DNA of 64,000 nt from Sphagnum compactum. Lineage: Eukaryota > Bryophyta > Sphagnopsida > Sphagnales. A model generated the notes under the pieces. It ran no database searches, had not been told where the DNA came from, and worked only from the letters and a program-made list of their open reading frames with translations. Made by a program: the position numbers and the translations under genes. The stretch is taken from positions 2,480,001 through 2,544,000 of the forward strand of contig OZ234496.1 in NCBI GenBank assembly GCA_965153455.1, given 5' to 3'. This document shows positions 35,379 through 47,414 of this stretch, piece by piece (the first letter of the stretch is position 1; each line of letters begins with the position of its first letter).

Positions 35379-36780
35379 TCAATCCAATGAAAATAAGAAA
35401 GAAAGAAGAATAATATTCTTGCATCTCCAGAAGCTATGCATGGAATTTACGTGTGGAACGAAATCTGCTAATGCTGCCAAGAATCAAAATTGTAAGCAAA
35501 AGAAGTAGGTGAAGAAAAAGGAAAGTCTTTCACTACCACGCTCTTGCTATTCCAGTATTGTAGACCCCATGTTCCATGCCTCACCTAAACCATTCAAATT
35601 CTGCACCCCCCACTTTTCCAGGGCATGAGAATCTGCTTTGCTTGTGAATGGGAACAAACACGGGTCTGAAAGATGCTAAACTACCAAACACCACCCTCCC
35701 CAACTATTCCAGAGAACTAGAATCTACTTTGCTTGTAACTGGGAACAAAAAGGGGTCTGGAAGACAATAATCATCACCTCTCCCACTTTTCCAGGGACTA
35801 GAATCTGCTTTGCTTTTGAATTGGAATGAAAAGGGTTGCGAAAGACCCTAAACTATGAAACTAGAATTCATAGGTATGTTATGTGAGAGCATTTTAGACT
35901 GACATGTTGAGAACTTGAGGTTATGCATTATTAAAGGTTTCTACTATTGTCAATAATCATGTTTTCCATCTGGTTATATATTCATGTAACATGTAAATTG
36001 AGTATTGAGTGATGACATAAAGCTTGGAACACTTATCAACATGCCACAAAAAAATTAGTGATAGAAAAAAATTAATCATGTTAACAAAAGATTATTTTAA
36101 TCTTAAAACTTACCTTGACATCATTCTAGGTGGTTCTTGGCTAGGATATTTAACATAACCAATCCTTTTGCACAATGGGTGGATACTTGGAGGTTCTCAC
36201 TCTGAATATTTGAAAAATCAACCCTTAAACATAATAAGTAAGTATTTTTAGAAATAATAGTTGAAGAAATTGATAAGCAGGGTATTGTTTAGAGATACAA
36301 ATTTATATTAGGTGAGTCCATTAAATTTTCAAAATGAGGTTATTTGATATTCTGTGTGATATATATCCAATGACCTTGCCTGACTGGATATTGAAAAAAA
36401 AACAAGAAGACCTGGACTTGCATATTTGTATGCAATACAATGGTCTTCACAATGCATAAAATAAGACTGCTTCTAATTGACTAGCCATAATGATTGGCTC
36501 ATAAGGTGGTATTTAAATAGCTTTTCACTTAACGTTGTCCAATTTTGCAGAGTTCTAGATCGGGTGGGAAACAATTGACAATTAAAGTTATTAAAGTAAT
36601 CCTTATTGAGCCTGACTTTGGTCTGAGCATTCTACTTAGTCATTCCACTTTTCTTTTAGTTATTCATAAAGTTTACCAAAGTGAGGGTTACTCCTCAAAA
36701 TTAAGATGGACTCTCTAAAGTAATCATCCTAATTTTTCAAACACTAAACTTCTATCTACGTAGGTGGAGTTCCTCTATTT
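35379..36780. other. Gene-poor intergenic DNA
   Basis: GGGAACAAA/GGAATGAAAAGGG and AATCTGCTTTGCTTGT phrases repeat three times between 35615 and 35845 (about 90-bp steps). No gene recognised. Confidence 0.5.
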
Positions 36781-36834
36781 TGTAATGGGTTCACACTTGG
36801 ACCAAGGGCACAGGCCACAGTAGTGCAGATTAAG

Positions 36835-37580
36835 AGAAGGCTACCTAAATATCCTAAGGGTCTACTTAAGGATTACCTAGAAATCATTTAAAGGCCTACC
36901 TAAGTTATGGGCTATCTAAGATAAGGGTTATCAAAAGCTCACATAGAGAGTTACATAGAGTCTATATTTAGGATATTACATTGGGATTACCTAAGGATTT
37001 ACCTAAAGATAAGGGTTATCAAAAGTTTACATAGGGAGTTACATAGAGTCTATATCTAAAGTATTACACAGCGACTACGTAAGGACCTATCTAAGTTAAG
37101 GGACAATTAAAGGCTTTTTAAGAAAGTACATAGAGTTTACATAAGGATTATGACACAACCTTATGTAGCTTCTTAAATAGTCCCTAAGTAGCCCCCTATG
37201 TAGGCCTTATGTAACATTATGAATTATCTTACTTAGTCTCATAAATAATTCTTAGGTATTCAGTAAATAAATCTCTAGCTAGCCGAGCACAAATAAATTC
37301 TACATAACTAACTGGCTAAGTAATCTTCAAATATCCCATAACTTAAGTAGGTCCCTAGATGTCTCCCAAAATAGATTCTAGGTAGCCCCTTAGGTAGGTC
37401 CTGTTTAACCCCTTAAATATCTTTTAGATATCCCATAACTTACCTAAGTTCTTAGGTATCTCCCTCAGTAACCTTCTATTTGAACCTTAGGTCCTCCGTG
37501 ACATGTAAATTTTTAGACAGTTTAGGTAGGCCTTATATAGTCCCCTTGGGTATCCCATATCCTAGATAGGCCCCAAGGTA
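36835..37580. repeat. Long imperfect fold-back rich in CCTA/TAGG words
   Basis: The left half is dominated by CCTAAG, GGATTACCTA and AGTTACATAGAGTCTATAT. The right half is dominated by the complements (CCTTATGTAG, TTAGGTAGG). The axis is near 37155 at ACATAAGGATTATGACACAA then CCTTATGT. The left half also has an 88-bp direct duplication (GATAAGGGTTATCAAAAG at 36920 and 37008). Confidence 0.7.
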
Positions 37581-38611
37581 GATGCTAAACATGTAGACAC
37601 ATGCAAAACACATGAAATAGAAGGAAACTGAAATAATCTTGAGTTGAAAAGAAACCAAAGTTTCATTTCTCTTTTATTTTCCTTGACATTTTGACCGTCC
37701 TCAAATTTCACTCAAAATCCAAGGTTCTCCTCATTTTCTTCTTTGCCACAATAACTTTATTGAATGTGATATACAACAATAAAGGTCAAAATAAGGAACT
37801 GGAATGGACCTGCTCTAAGGAACCTTCAAATTGATGAAACCCTGCCAATCATAAATAAATCAAAGCACCCAAAAAAAGGGGGGAACACAAGGAACAAAAT
37901 GGAAGGGCCCACGTCCAAGAAGACAAAAGAACAACCTAAGAGGGCAAAATTCCAGTGACAAGTAATGGAAACTGGTATATGGAGGATTTTTTGGAATGTT
38001 TTGGATGGTCGTCCATGGACCATTCCAGAAATAACTACCTCATTTTCAAGCCTAATAATTTTATTTTTAATAACTATTTTATTTTCTTATTAACTTTCTT
38101 AATAACTATCTTGCACCTTTCCTAATAATTATCTCTATTTATAACTCTATCTCACTCTGTTTTCTTATTCACCAACATGGATATAAAAAACAAATTATCA
38201 TGTGTTTTTTCATGTACATGAAATGCATATAAATTTAAATTAAATTTGACATTGACAGAAATATATGAAAACATAAAAAAAAATTTAAATAGTTGATCAT
38301 CACTGGTAGTACGCAACAGTGCCGAGCTCAAATAATATAATATTCACATTTCTATGGTTGTGTAAACTTTTGGTTGATTGTACATGTTTGCACACTTGCA
38401 CACTTGCATTGAATGTGCAAAAATCAAGCAGCCCAAATTCAACTCATTGACATCCCTAACTCTATCTTTCTCCTTGGGACCTTTTTTTTGGCAAAATTCC
38501 TCACACTCATCTTTCTCTTCATTGCCCTTCCTAAGAACACCCTACCTAAACTGAGGGTACTTATTTGGATTTATATTAATTAGTTGGGGGTACCTCACAA
38601 TTCCAACTTTT

Positions 38612-38762
38612 TTTTTTTGGCAATGAGCCAATTTGATTGGCCCATCCCAAAAATAAAGTTGAAACTATGAAGGCTCCCCCAAAATAGAAGATTCTATGGA
38701 AAGATGAAGTGCCTCCCCCCTTGGCCCACCTATATAGGTGAGAAGGGGAGGACTTTGGGCAA
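38612..38762 (-). repeat. Dispersed repeat, copy 2 (inverted partner at 20.0 kb)
   Basis: Its reverse complement carries CCCTTCTCACCTATATAGGT, GGGCCAAG, GGAGGCACTTCA, CTTCTATTTTG, GTTTCAACTT and CAAATTGGCTCATTGCC in the same order as 20002-20160. Confidence 0.7.
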
Positions 38763-38787
38763 AACATCTGGCAGTAAAATGAGGTGA

Positions 38788-38878
38788 TATTGGGAACATC
38801 CTTGGGGAACACATTGGGAACCTAGGGAACATGATGAGAACCCATTGGGAACCTGAAGGGAACATATTGGGAACAAAG
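38788..38878 (+). repeat. Short tandem array of GGGAACMT-type words
   Basis: ATTGGGAAC, TGGGGAACACATTGGGAACC, TAGGGAACATGATGAGAACC and similar words repeat about eight times at 11-13 bp spacing. Confidence 0.7.
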
Positions 38879-39614
38879 GAAAAATGAAAAAAAAAAAAAC
38901 CCTCCCCTGCCCCGGGCCAATACCCCTAAAATATATATTTAGATTGATTTTAGAACCGAGGGTTTTTTTGTGTGGATATACCTAGGTTGAAACATATCAA
39001 TCAAAGTTTTGAAATGTTTCATATTGTGTCGAGACCAATACTTAGGTGAGAAATTGAGGTTGGAAGGGGTAGGTGTAATGACAATTAGGGCATTTTCTTT
39101 TTAACTTACAGAAATCTTAGAGAGTATAGTGATGGAGGCAAAACAAATTTGCAAGGTCAACATCAAAATGCAATGGGCTCCTTTCAGGTAAGCTTCAATT
39201 TTATTGTGGGTACTTGTAAGGCAATTATAAATCTGCAACACCATTTTTATTTTGTTTTTGTTTTTATGTAAAGATGATCTCAAGATATGTCTATAGATGT
39301 TAAGGTAGAAGTGGATGGGCTTCATGCGGGCCCACTTTGTCTTTTTTTTCTCTGAAGAATGAAGAATGTGTGCTCAATGTGGGCCCACATTCTCTTTTCT
39401 TCTATTGGAGCGTGTTGCAAAATCTTCTTTTGAGTTATGGACAAGTCTTTGCGAGATGTTAAACACCCCTTAACGAACTCTATCCAGTGCTGGTTTCAAG
39501 CCTGATAGTGTAGCCTTGTGGAGAATTGCATTGTTTTACTACAAGGTTTTTAACTTTTTCCCGTTTTAAATTTGTTTCTGCAACAAACAAATAAACCCCC
39601 CTTCCTCACTGCCT

Positions 39615-39690
39615 AATGGTATGCCAGTGGTTGGTGCTAAATTACTTGTAAGGGAGGTTTTGGGTTCAATCCTTGTGTTGTGATGCAAGA
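39615..39690 (+). repeat. tRNA-like SINE head
   Basis: The B box GGGTTCAATCC (39662-39672) follows CCAGTGGTTGGTGCTAAA, an A-box-like segment, and ACTTGTAAGGGAGG. This layout is common in plant tRNA-derived SINEs. No anticodon arm can be folded. Confidence 0.45.
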
Positions 39691-40536
39691 CATTCACATA
39701 AAACATTGGCAACAAAGAACATGCACAAAATGTACTTCACTTTTTTTGAAGAACTGAAAACATTGAAAACCGGGTTGCATAGTTTCTTGCAAAATTGTGT
39801 AAGGCCAAAAAAGGTGTGCAAAAACCAATGCCAAACATAGCTTTTTAAGGGGTATTTTTCACCAAGTCTTTAGAATGGCCCCATTTGGAATTTTTTTTTG
39901 TTTCTTTTTTGTTCTTGAAATGTAACTTAGGTTGTACATTGTAAATTTTCTTCTTAAAATCATGGACAAGCTACTAGGTGGCCCCATTTGGTATTATTTG
40001 TCTTTTCTCCTATATAAAATTACTTATCATTTCCTTTTTCATCCTTTAAGATTCTTGAGGTGCAAAATGCTACCATCTATTTTTGTATTATTTTTTATGT
40101 GCAAAACATTGCCATTGTTTTTTTTATAACCATTTCAGCCTTAGGATGGTCCCATTTCAGCTTTTTTTTCCTTTTGTTGCAAAGGTGTTTGCTTACCAAT
40201 CTATCGTGGAAGACATCACATATTTCTTTGACTTTGAGAGAAATATTTATGAAGAAAGGGGGGATATAAGTGCCACCATACTAGAATCTTCTAAAGTCAT
40301 TGCATCCCACACATTAGAGTAGCATGAACCAACCACATCGCACACATCCCAAGAACAAGGAACAATGGAAGCCCATGAAGATGTGCATATTATAGAAGAG
40401 TGGGCAACATATAGAGTGTTATGCTAATCATTTGCAGACAATGCAAAGTATTGGGTGGAACATCATAGGAGAAGTTCCTTCTAGGCATTTTTCCATCTAG
40501 CTCATGTTAATGAAGCAATTGATGTGGATGAATGCA

Positions 40537-40570
40537 GGGTTTAGGGTTTAGGTTTAGGGATTAGGGATTA
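40537..40570 (+). repeat. Interstitial telomere-like repeat
   Basis: Degenerate tandem TTTAGGG units (GGGTTTAGGGTTTAGG then TTTAGGGATTAGGGATTA), the plant-type telomere motif, about five units. Confidence 0.75.
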
Positions 40571-40870
40571 AAGTGTAACATTTTTAGGCACATGTGAAAG
40601 TCCAATTATATGAAGGTGCATGGAGCCTATATTCATTAATTATGGACTATTACAAGTTTTTGCATACTCTTTTAAAAGTCCATTATGTTATGGCTATTCA
40701 AAAACTATCCATGAAATTCATACAATGTGATTATATTATATATAACATTGTAGTGTTGAGTCCTTCTTCATCCTAATCGACTATATTTAATCACATGGTC
40801 AATTACAAACTTCAAAATCTTGCAAAAACTACCTTGTGACAACATTTTATGGATAATGTAGTGTGCTTTC

Positions 40871-41320
40871 ACCCATGTACAAGCGATACAAATGATGAAG
40901 TGCACTATGTGTCACCCTACCCTTCCTTTTAATGTATCCTCTTCATGTTCCAATAGTTACAACCACAAGCATAAAAGGTCATTATAGTATAACCTTATCC
41001 ATAGCAACACATCTATGAACAAACATTTGCAGAATGACCACATCAAAGAATTCAACAAATACAAGGCAGAGGTGAAGGCCAAAGATGGAGGAGTTGTCAA
41101 GTGTCAAAAATCCAAAAAGCAAAAGGTTGTACCACCTTCGTCAATCATTGATTTATTTGGTGGTGACACAAATTATTCTAAAAAATACCATGTTCAACTA
41201 AAATTCATTAAAGATTTCGTGCTTCATGTTTGTAATGGGTATCAAAACATCTTAGTTGTTGAGTCTTCTTGGTTGAAAATGTTGGTAATGAAAAGAAATC
41301 CAAGGGTCCAAACTAATTAA
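40871..41320 (+). pseudogene. hAT transposase N-terminal fragment with BED-type zinc finger
   Basis: One frame gives MKCTMC then NKHLQNDH, a C-x2-C...H-x4-H BED finger. It is followed by a Lys-rich stretch and VVPPSSIIDLFGG, KKYHVQLKFIKDFVLHVCNG and WLKMLVMKRNPRVQ. These match the region before the catalytic core of plant hAT proteins. A TAG stop interrupts the frame just before the finger histidines, and the frame ends at 41320 with no core downstream. Same superfamily as the decayed copy at 30.4-31.5 kb. Confidence 0.7.
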
Positions 41321-43190
41321 AGACTCCCAAAAAAAGTCACAATGTCACCCTTTTTAACAAAGGAGTTTGCCTTTTTTTATTAAGAGTTCATATGACATAA
41401 GTGAAAATCTAATTGTACATTTGAGGTAAAAAGTGACAAATCTACGATTAAAAAAATTAGGCTTGCTTTTTTAAAATCAAGTACGTGGGCGAGACGGTAG
41501 GATCTTGCACCAAACTACACACCATGTGTTTACGTGTGCAAATTATGTGTTTGCGTCTATGAACATAATGACCAGGGGTTACAGCCACACTCGTGCAATG
41601 GCATACTTTTGGACACTTAAACATGTAACGAATATGTTGGATTAGTTATTAGACTATGTTCATGTTGCGCACAATCAAATTTGCAACCATGTTATATTTT
41701 TTATGCAATTTACAAAAAAATTCTTTTCTTTTAAAACTACAATCATCATCATCTTTCTTGTTTGTTAGGGAAAAACAAGTTCCATGGTGTCATCTTTGTG
41801 AAATCTTGGAAGGAATTTAGAGGCTGATTTTGAGGTTTCTTTGTTGTTGTTTAGTGTTTGTTTTTGTTTGTACCTTCGTTTCCTCTATGAACATCCTTTG
41901 TGGTTACTCAAATCCCCATGATGTCAATGGGGCTCTCTTGCTAGAACAAAAGAGCTTGAAACCAAATCTGTCACAATTCTTAAAACTATTTTCTTTTAGA
42001 AACTAAAAGTGAAATTTTTGCACCGTAACGATAAATTAAAAGATACATAGTTACAAATAAGGTGAAAATCAAGGCAACTGATGTGGAATCAACTTTTTCC
42101 TAGAGGGAAAATAGAGAAGAAAGAAATTTAACCTACTCGAATCTTCTCCAAGGTCAAAAAGTTGATCTAACGGACTCATGAAGATAACTTTGGGTCGTAG
42201 TCTCCATCAATTGCCATAGTTGAAGAGGTTCCAAACTGTTAGAAATTCCGGAGTCTTCTACCATAGTAAGATTCTAACAAGTTCACTTCAAATTCCTATA
42301 AGATTCAAGCAAAAAACTTCAAAATTGAAAAAGTCGCATTCCATTTAGAAAGTGAAGCAAAATGTGTAATGCATTCAACTTTCCACCGTTGTGTTATTTA
42401 AACAGCCACGTTGAATGTATTGCAAAAGCATTTGGCCATGCTTGTTCTTTTTTGTTTTGGTGCTTAAGGTTCTTCCAGTGACTTTAATGTGTTGTCTGTT
42501 ACATTCCTCCTGAAAATTGGTTCTAAAATTTTTGAATTAAATTTGTCATGTGAGGGTTACCTACTATTTGTGATCATATGAATTCAAACCAATATGTGTC
42601 TTATGATAATGTTATTTAATTGTTGACATATATGAAATCCAATAGAATATGTTTTTTGGTTGTGGAGTGATATAAATTGTTTTTCTCACAACTTTGGACT
42701 GTGAAGGTTTCTTACAGGTAAAACTTTGAAAAAGGTTTTCATTGCAAGTTATCCATCATCGCATTGATATGAAGTACTTTTAAATCTATTGAATTTTCTT
42801 TTCTTTGTTTTTTTCCTCTTAATAATGTTTCCAAGTGTTCATTCATGGGTTGAATCAAACTTGTGGTCAAATGTATTTTTGAGTAGCAATGTAGCAACAT
42901 TAAAGTGATTGTACAGCTTTGTATATCTTAATTCTCAAATAAACATTGTTTGTTTGTTAAAAAACTTGCACTGCACCAAAATGCGTCCTAGTTCACTTTG
43001 GGTTTCATTGAATTTTGAATGGATTTGAACATTTTTACCATGGTGAAACTGGTCAACCCCTTAATGAATGGAGACCAATTGTTATGGACATTGAATTGGT
43101 TCACTAGTACCTAGTGAAACAAGGTTACTTTCAAATGAAATATAAATTTACCAAGTCATCTCACTTGCCAATTAACTAACTATGCAACAT
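41321..43190. other. AT-rich DNA, no gene recognised
   Basis: Short frames only and no repeats of note detected by eye. Confidence 0.45.
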
Positions 43191-43194
43191 GGAA

Positions 43195-43710
43195 ATCAAT
43201 TGAATTTAAATTATTTAATATATAATATTATTGATAATTTCATGATTTTCAACTTATGAGTTATTGTCATGTGTCATTACCTAGGCTAAGTTAAAATGTA
43301 CATAGGCCACGTCATTAAAATAGGTACCTACTCTAAAGAACTACATAGGAAAATATTTGGTCAACTTATCACTATTGACCACACACACACCATTTGTGAA
43401 GTTTGATCCCTTGACCTCTAGGATGAAAACACACACCTTTACCATCAAACCACCCCATTTGTAATGATAATATGTTACATTGCATTCTATTTATCAAATA
43501 CTTCATTTTAAACAATACAAAAACATAAACTTTGAAAATTCATATTTTATTAAAATTTTGTCAAACTGAAATTATTTAAGTTTTTTTTAAAAATTCTATA
43601 ATTTACATAATTACATTTATTTCCTTTTGAAAATGTAAAATCATATTAACAATTGTTTTTTTGAATATCACTATTCAATAACATTTCAATGACCATTTTT
43701 TTTTAAAAAA
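43195..43710 (-). repeat. ~500-bp repeat with tRNA-like head, copy 1 (direct partner at 47.4 kb)
   Basis: Shared blocks with 47415-47910: ATATTATTGATAATTTCAT, CAACTTAT...AGTT, TTATCACTATTGACCA, CCTTTACCA and ATTGAATAACATTTCAATGACCATT. On the minus strand the centre reads TGGTTTGATGGTAAAGG then AAGGGATCAAAC, a degenerate pol III promoter arrangement, so a SINE origin is possible. Confidence 0.65.
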
Positions 43711-43739
43711 ATTGTTTAATATATGGATAAGATTTTTGC

Positions 43740-44720
43740 TAATATCATAATATTACATATGTTAGGCTACTTTCAACTATTATATGGCTATTTTTCATTA
43801 ATATAAATTATTTCACCTTACATTATTTATGGCTATTTATAGTTATTTTCAATTACTTTTGGTTATTTCACCCTAGGCTACTTTTAGTTATTCTAAATTA
43901 TTTTTAGTTATTTTATGTTACTATTGGTTATTTTAACCCATTTCACCTTAGGTTATTTTGGCTATTGTAAGTTATTTTTGGTTATTCCATGTTATTTTTT
44001 GCTATAGTAGGTTATTACTTGTAATTATTATAAGTTACTTCTGGTTATTCTAAATTATTTCATCTTAAATTATTTTTAATTATGTGAAGCTATTATTGGT
44101 TACTTTTGGCTATTGAAGGTTCTTTCACTTTAAGTTACTTTTGTTTATTATAGATTATTTCACCCTAGATTATTTTTGGTAATTCTAAACAATTCTAATA
44201 TATGGCTATTGGTGGCTATTCTATTGGTGGCTATTATTGGTTATTATAGGTTATACCACGACTATTTGTGGCTATTGTATTATAAATTATTGTTGGTTAT
44301 TCTATGTTATATGACGACTATTTGTGATTATTTTATTAGAAGCTATTGTTGTATATTTTAAGTTATATTATCATAGGTTATTGGTAGTTATTTTATTGTA
44401 AGTTACTCTAAATTATTTTAAATTATTATACTTAGGATAAAATAACTTATAATAACATAAAGTAGAGTGACTTTCAATAACTTAAATTATAACTTAAAAC
44501 AACATATATCAACTTAAAATAAAATAACTTAAGGTTAATTGAATCATTTAATTTAAAATAACTTAAAAACCTAGAATAAGCTAACTAGAATACTTTAAAA
44601 TAAAGTAACGTATAATAGTTTAAAGTGTAATAATATAATAAGCTATAATAACTTATAATAACGTAAGGTATAAGTTAAAATAATTAAAGTAGCCTAAAAT
44701 AATATAGAGTATATCATAAA
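43740..44720. repeat. Low-complexity fold-back of TTATTTTGGTTATT-type words
   Basis: From 43740 to about 44410 the + strand is a degenerate array of GGTTATT, GGCTATT and TAAGTTA words. From about 44420 to 44720 it switches to the complementary words (AATAACTTA, AATAACC). The two parts can pair over hundreds of bases. Confidence 0.75.
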
Positions 44721-44769
44721 ATAGCACATATAGGGTATTTAAAACAACATAAAAATAAACCTATTTACC

Positions 44770-47410
44770 ATAGTAAATTATAATAGTGAATTATGTCAAC
44801 TATTAACGAAACATGATGTTTACATAGTGATATCATAGTGAAATAATTTTAACCAGGGTGAGATCACTAAAATGCAGTGTACTTATTTCACTTTTAAAGT
44901 CCCATAGTGAACTACACCCCACTTTTGTACTAGTGTTTCAAACCTCATAACTTTTTTATTTCTTAATCATTTAAAATCATTTAAAATGTTATACGAATGC
45001 CACTTGAAGTTTTACAAATCATCTTTGAACTCTAATAGTAATAAAACAACATACAAGGAACTTTTTTGGTGTTTGAGAACTTGCTTTGTAGCATTTGGTG
45101 GTTTGTTTTTTGAGTTTTTGACCCCTTCTACTTTGAAAGGCCATAACTTTCTCAATTCTATTATTTTGTTGACAATTTTTAATGCACCAAATGCGTCAAT
45201 AGGAAGGGTTGAAGTTTTGTAAAAACACCAAAAACAATGGAGGCCTCCCCTTGGGTTTGGCTTGTTTTGAGCGCTTAAATGTTATAATTGCAACTCAATT
45301 TGCAATTAATGAAAAACTAAAAGATTTATCCCATATGTTTTGTCTTCGAATCCCATGTTACAAATTATATAAAGAAGACTTGTTCCCTTATGTTCTCACA
45401 TTAAAATGCATGTATCGCTTTGAGATAAGCTTAAAAAAGCTTAATCGAAAGGCAAAACATAAATAAAAAATAAAATTTCATGGCGATTTTCTAGTGCACT
45501 TAGTCTTGTGTTTTCCTACCTACTTACCTACCTAGGTAAGTACGTAGGACCTACTTTTTTACCTACCTACGTAGGTAGGTCCTAGGTGAACATGTAAGTT
45601 TGTAGGTCTTAAGACTTACCAACCTATTTACCTATGGTTATGTCTGACTTACCTAGCTATTACAATTTTATTTTTATTTTTTCCAAAATATAATTAATTT
45701 GACATGTGGCATTTTTATTGTGCCATGTGTCACAATCTCGGACCATCATTAACAATCAAAATGGACAATGCAGATCAATATTTCGAAAAAACATTTATGT
45801 CCAAAATTTTTCATAATGCCACATGTTAAATTTTAATAAATGGATGATAATTAATGACGTCAGCATGACATCATGGGTGCAGTTATAATGGAATTGCATA
45901 GTAGTTGAAAACAAGTTGTTTTGACTAAGTTGTAATTGAGTTGTAATGAATTACACCATACATATGGTGAGTTGCAACTCATGCAACTTATCCGTTGACA
46001 TTCACAATGTATAAATTTAATGAGTTGCAAATGTCCTTTGCAACTCAAAAATTGAATTGTAAGGCTAATTACAAAACACTGTTTTTTTTCATAATTACTA
46101 TTTTAGAGACATCTCAGCAGTAATGACTATTTGGAAATGGTTGTTAATTCAGATAACTATGGAAGGATTATTGTTGAAAAAGCTTTTGTTGTCATATGAT
46201 GACAGCTACATACCTAACATTAATGTAGAAAAAATGATTGGTGTGGAAAAAAAAAATAATTAATTAAAAAAGATGGTAGGAAATTGTGTTTGTAAATTTT
46301 GTCTCTAAGATAGAGAAGGTGTTAAATGAGGAATTTTATCATGGTGTCAAAGTGGTGATATGTTGTTCTTTAAATTATTGTCAACATTTCCCTCAGTAGA
46401 TGATGGGATTGCTTAGACACGAATTCTAGGATAAATCATTTGAGGAGAGAACCGCCCACACATTAGATAGGGTAAAAACATGTTACATTGGACCATTTGC
46501 AACAACTCAGAGTCCATTTTTAGAGTCCAAATCTAGTGATTTTTCATTCTACAACTAGGTGAAAGCACATTACGGCGACCCTCCTTTGGGGTGTCACATT
46601 ATATTACTTTACACAGATGTGCATGTTTGAGTGTATCCCACCTCAATTTTTTCACAATATTTTTACACATTATGTTAGAACATAACCTAGACAAGAGATC
46701 AAAAAAGAAACTATTTCATTTCATGTCATAAAATGGAAAATTGGAGTATATTTGTGGAAATGAATGTAAAGTACAATGTATTCAAAAACACAAATATATA
46801 TTCCAAAAACAATTTAAATGATTTTTAGTCTTTATGAAAGTTGAAGGTATATTGAACCATGTGACTAATTTGAAATCTTTCATTTCAAAAAATGAATTTT
46901 TTTTAGCAAAGATGTGATAAATGTGTGGTAAATTGGAATTTTGATAAGAAATCACATCCACATAAAAGATGAAAAACATAGCTAGATGGACCGTTTTTAA
47001 AATTTCAGTAAAATTAATTATTTTAATGGTTAATAAAGCCTTAAAGTTAGTGTAATCAAAATGAAATTATGGTTTTATTATACCAATGTATATTATAAAT
47101 ATATTCATCAATCCTTCAATATAGATAATGAAATTTATTATTATTAAAAAAATAATATTACATAACATTAGTTATATAAAAATAATTGTTGTAGGGCCCA
47201 AAAACCAAAATTGGTACCCAAAATTAAATATACCTTGCTTTTGAAACAATCATATTGTGTACTATAATACTAAACCCAAAAGTGCCCCAAAGGGGGTCAT
47301 TGTAGTGTGCTTTCACCCGACTATTTTTACGATTAAGCAATGTAGTCACATTATTTATATAAATATTTTTAAAAATTATTATTTCAATATTAAAATAAAA
47401 TTATTATTTG
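44770..47410. other. Gene-poor AT-rich DNA
   Basis: Two adjacent frames at 45.0-45.47 kb (78 and 85 residues) have no recognisable domain. No gene supported. Confidence 0.45.
45523..45600. repeat. Cluster of ACCTACCTAC palindromes
   Basis: ACCTACCTACGTAGGTAGGT (45561-45580) is a perfect 20-bp palindrome. Adjacent TTACCTACCTAGGTAA and GGTCCTAGGTGAA form further inverted words. Confidence 0.85.
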
Positions 47411-47414
47411 TGTA

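Larger units (their letters stand above)
37581..40860. other. Gene-poor intergenic DNA with repeat relics
   Basis: It holds a copy of the 20.0-kb dispersed repeat, a GGGAAC array, a tRNA-like head and a telomere-like stretch. No intact gene. Confidence 0.5.

Noticed and set aside
45209-45466. 85-codon frame in AT-rich DNA
   Set aside because: No family resemblance, no splice context, and codon composition like the surrounding non-coding sequence.
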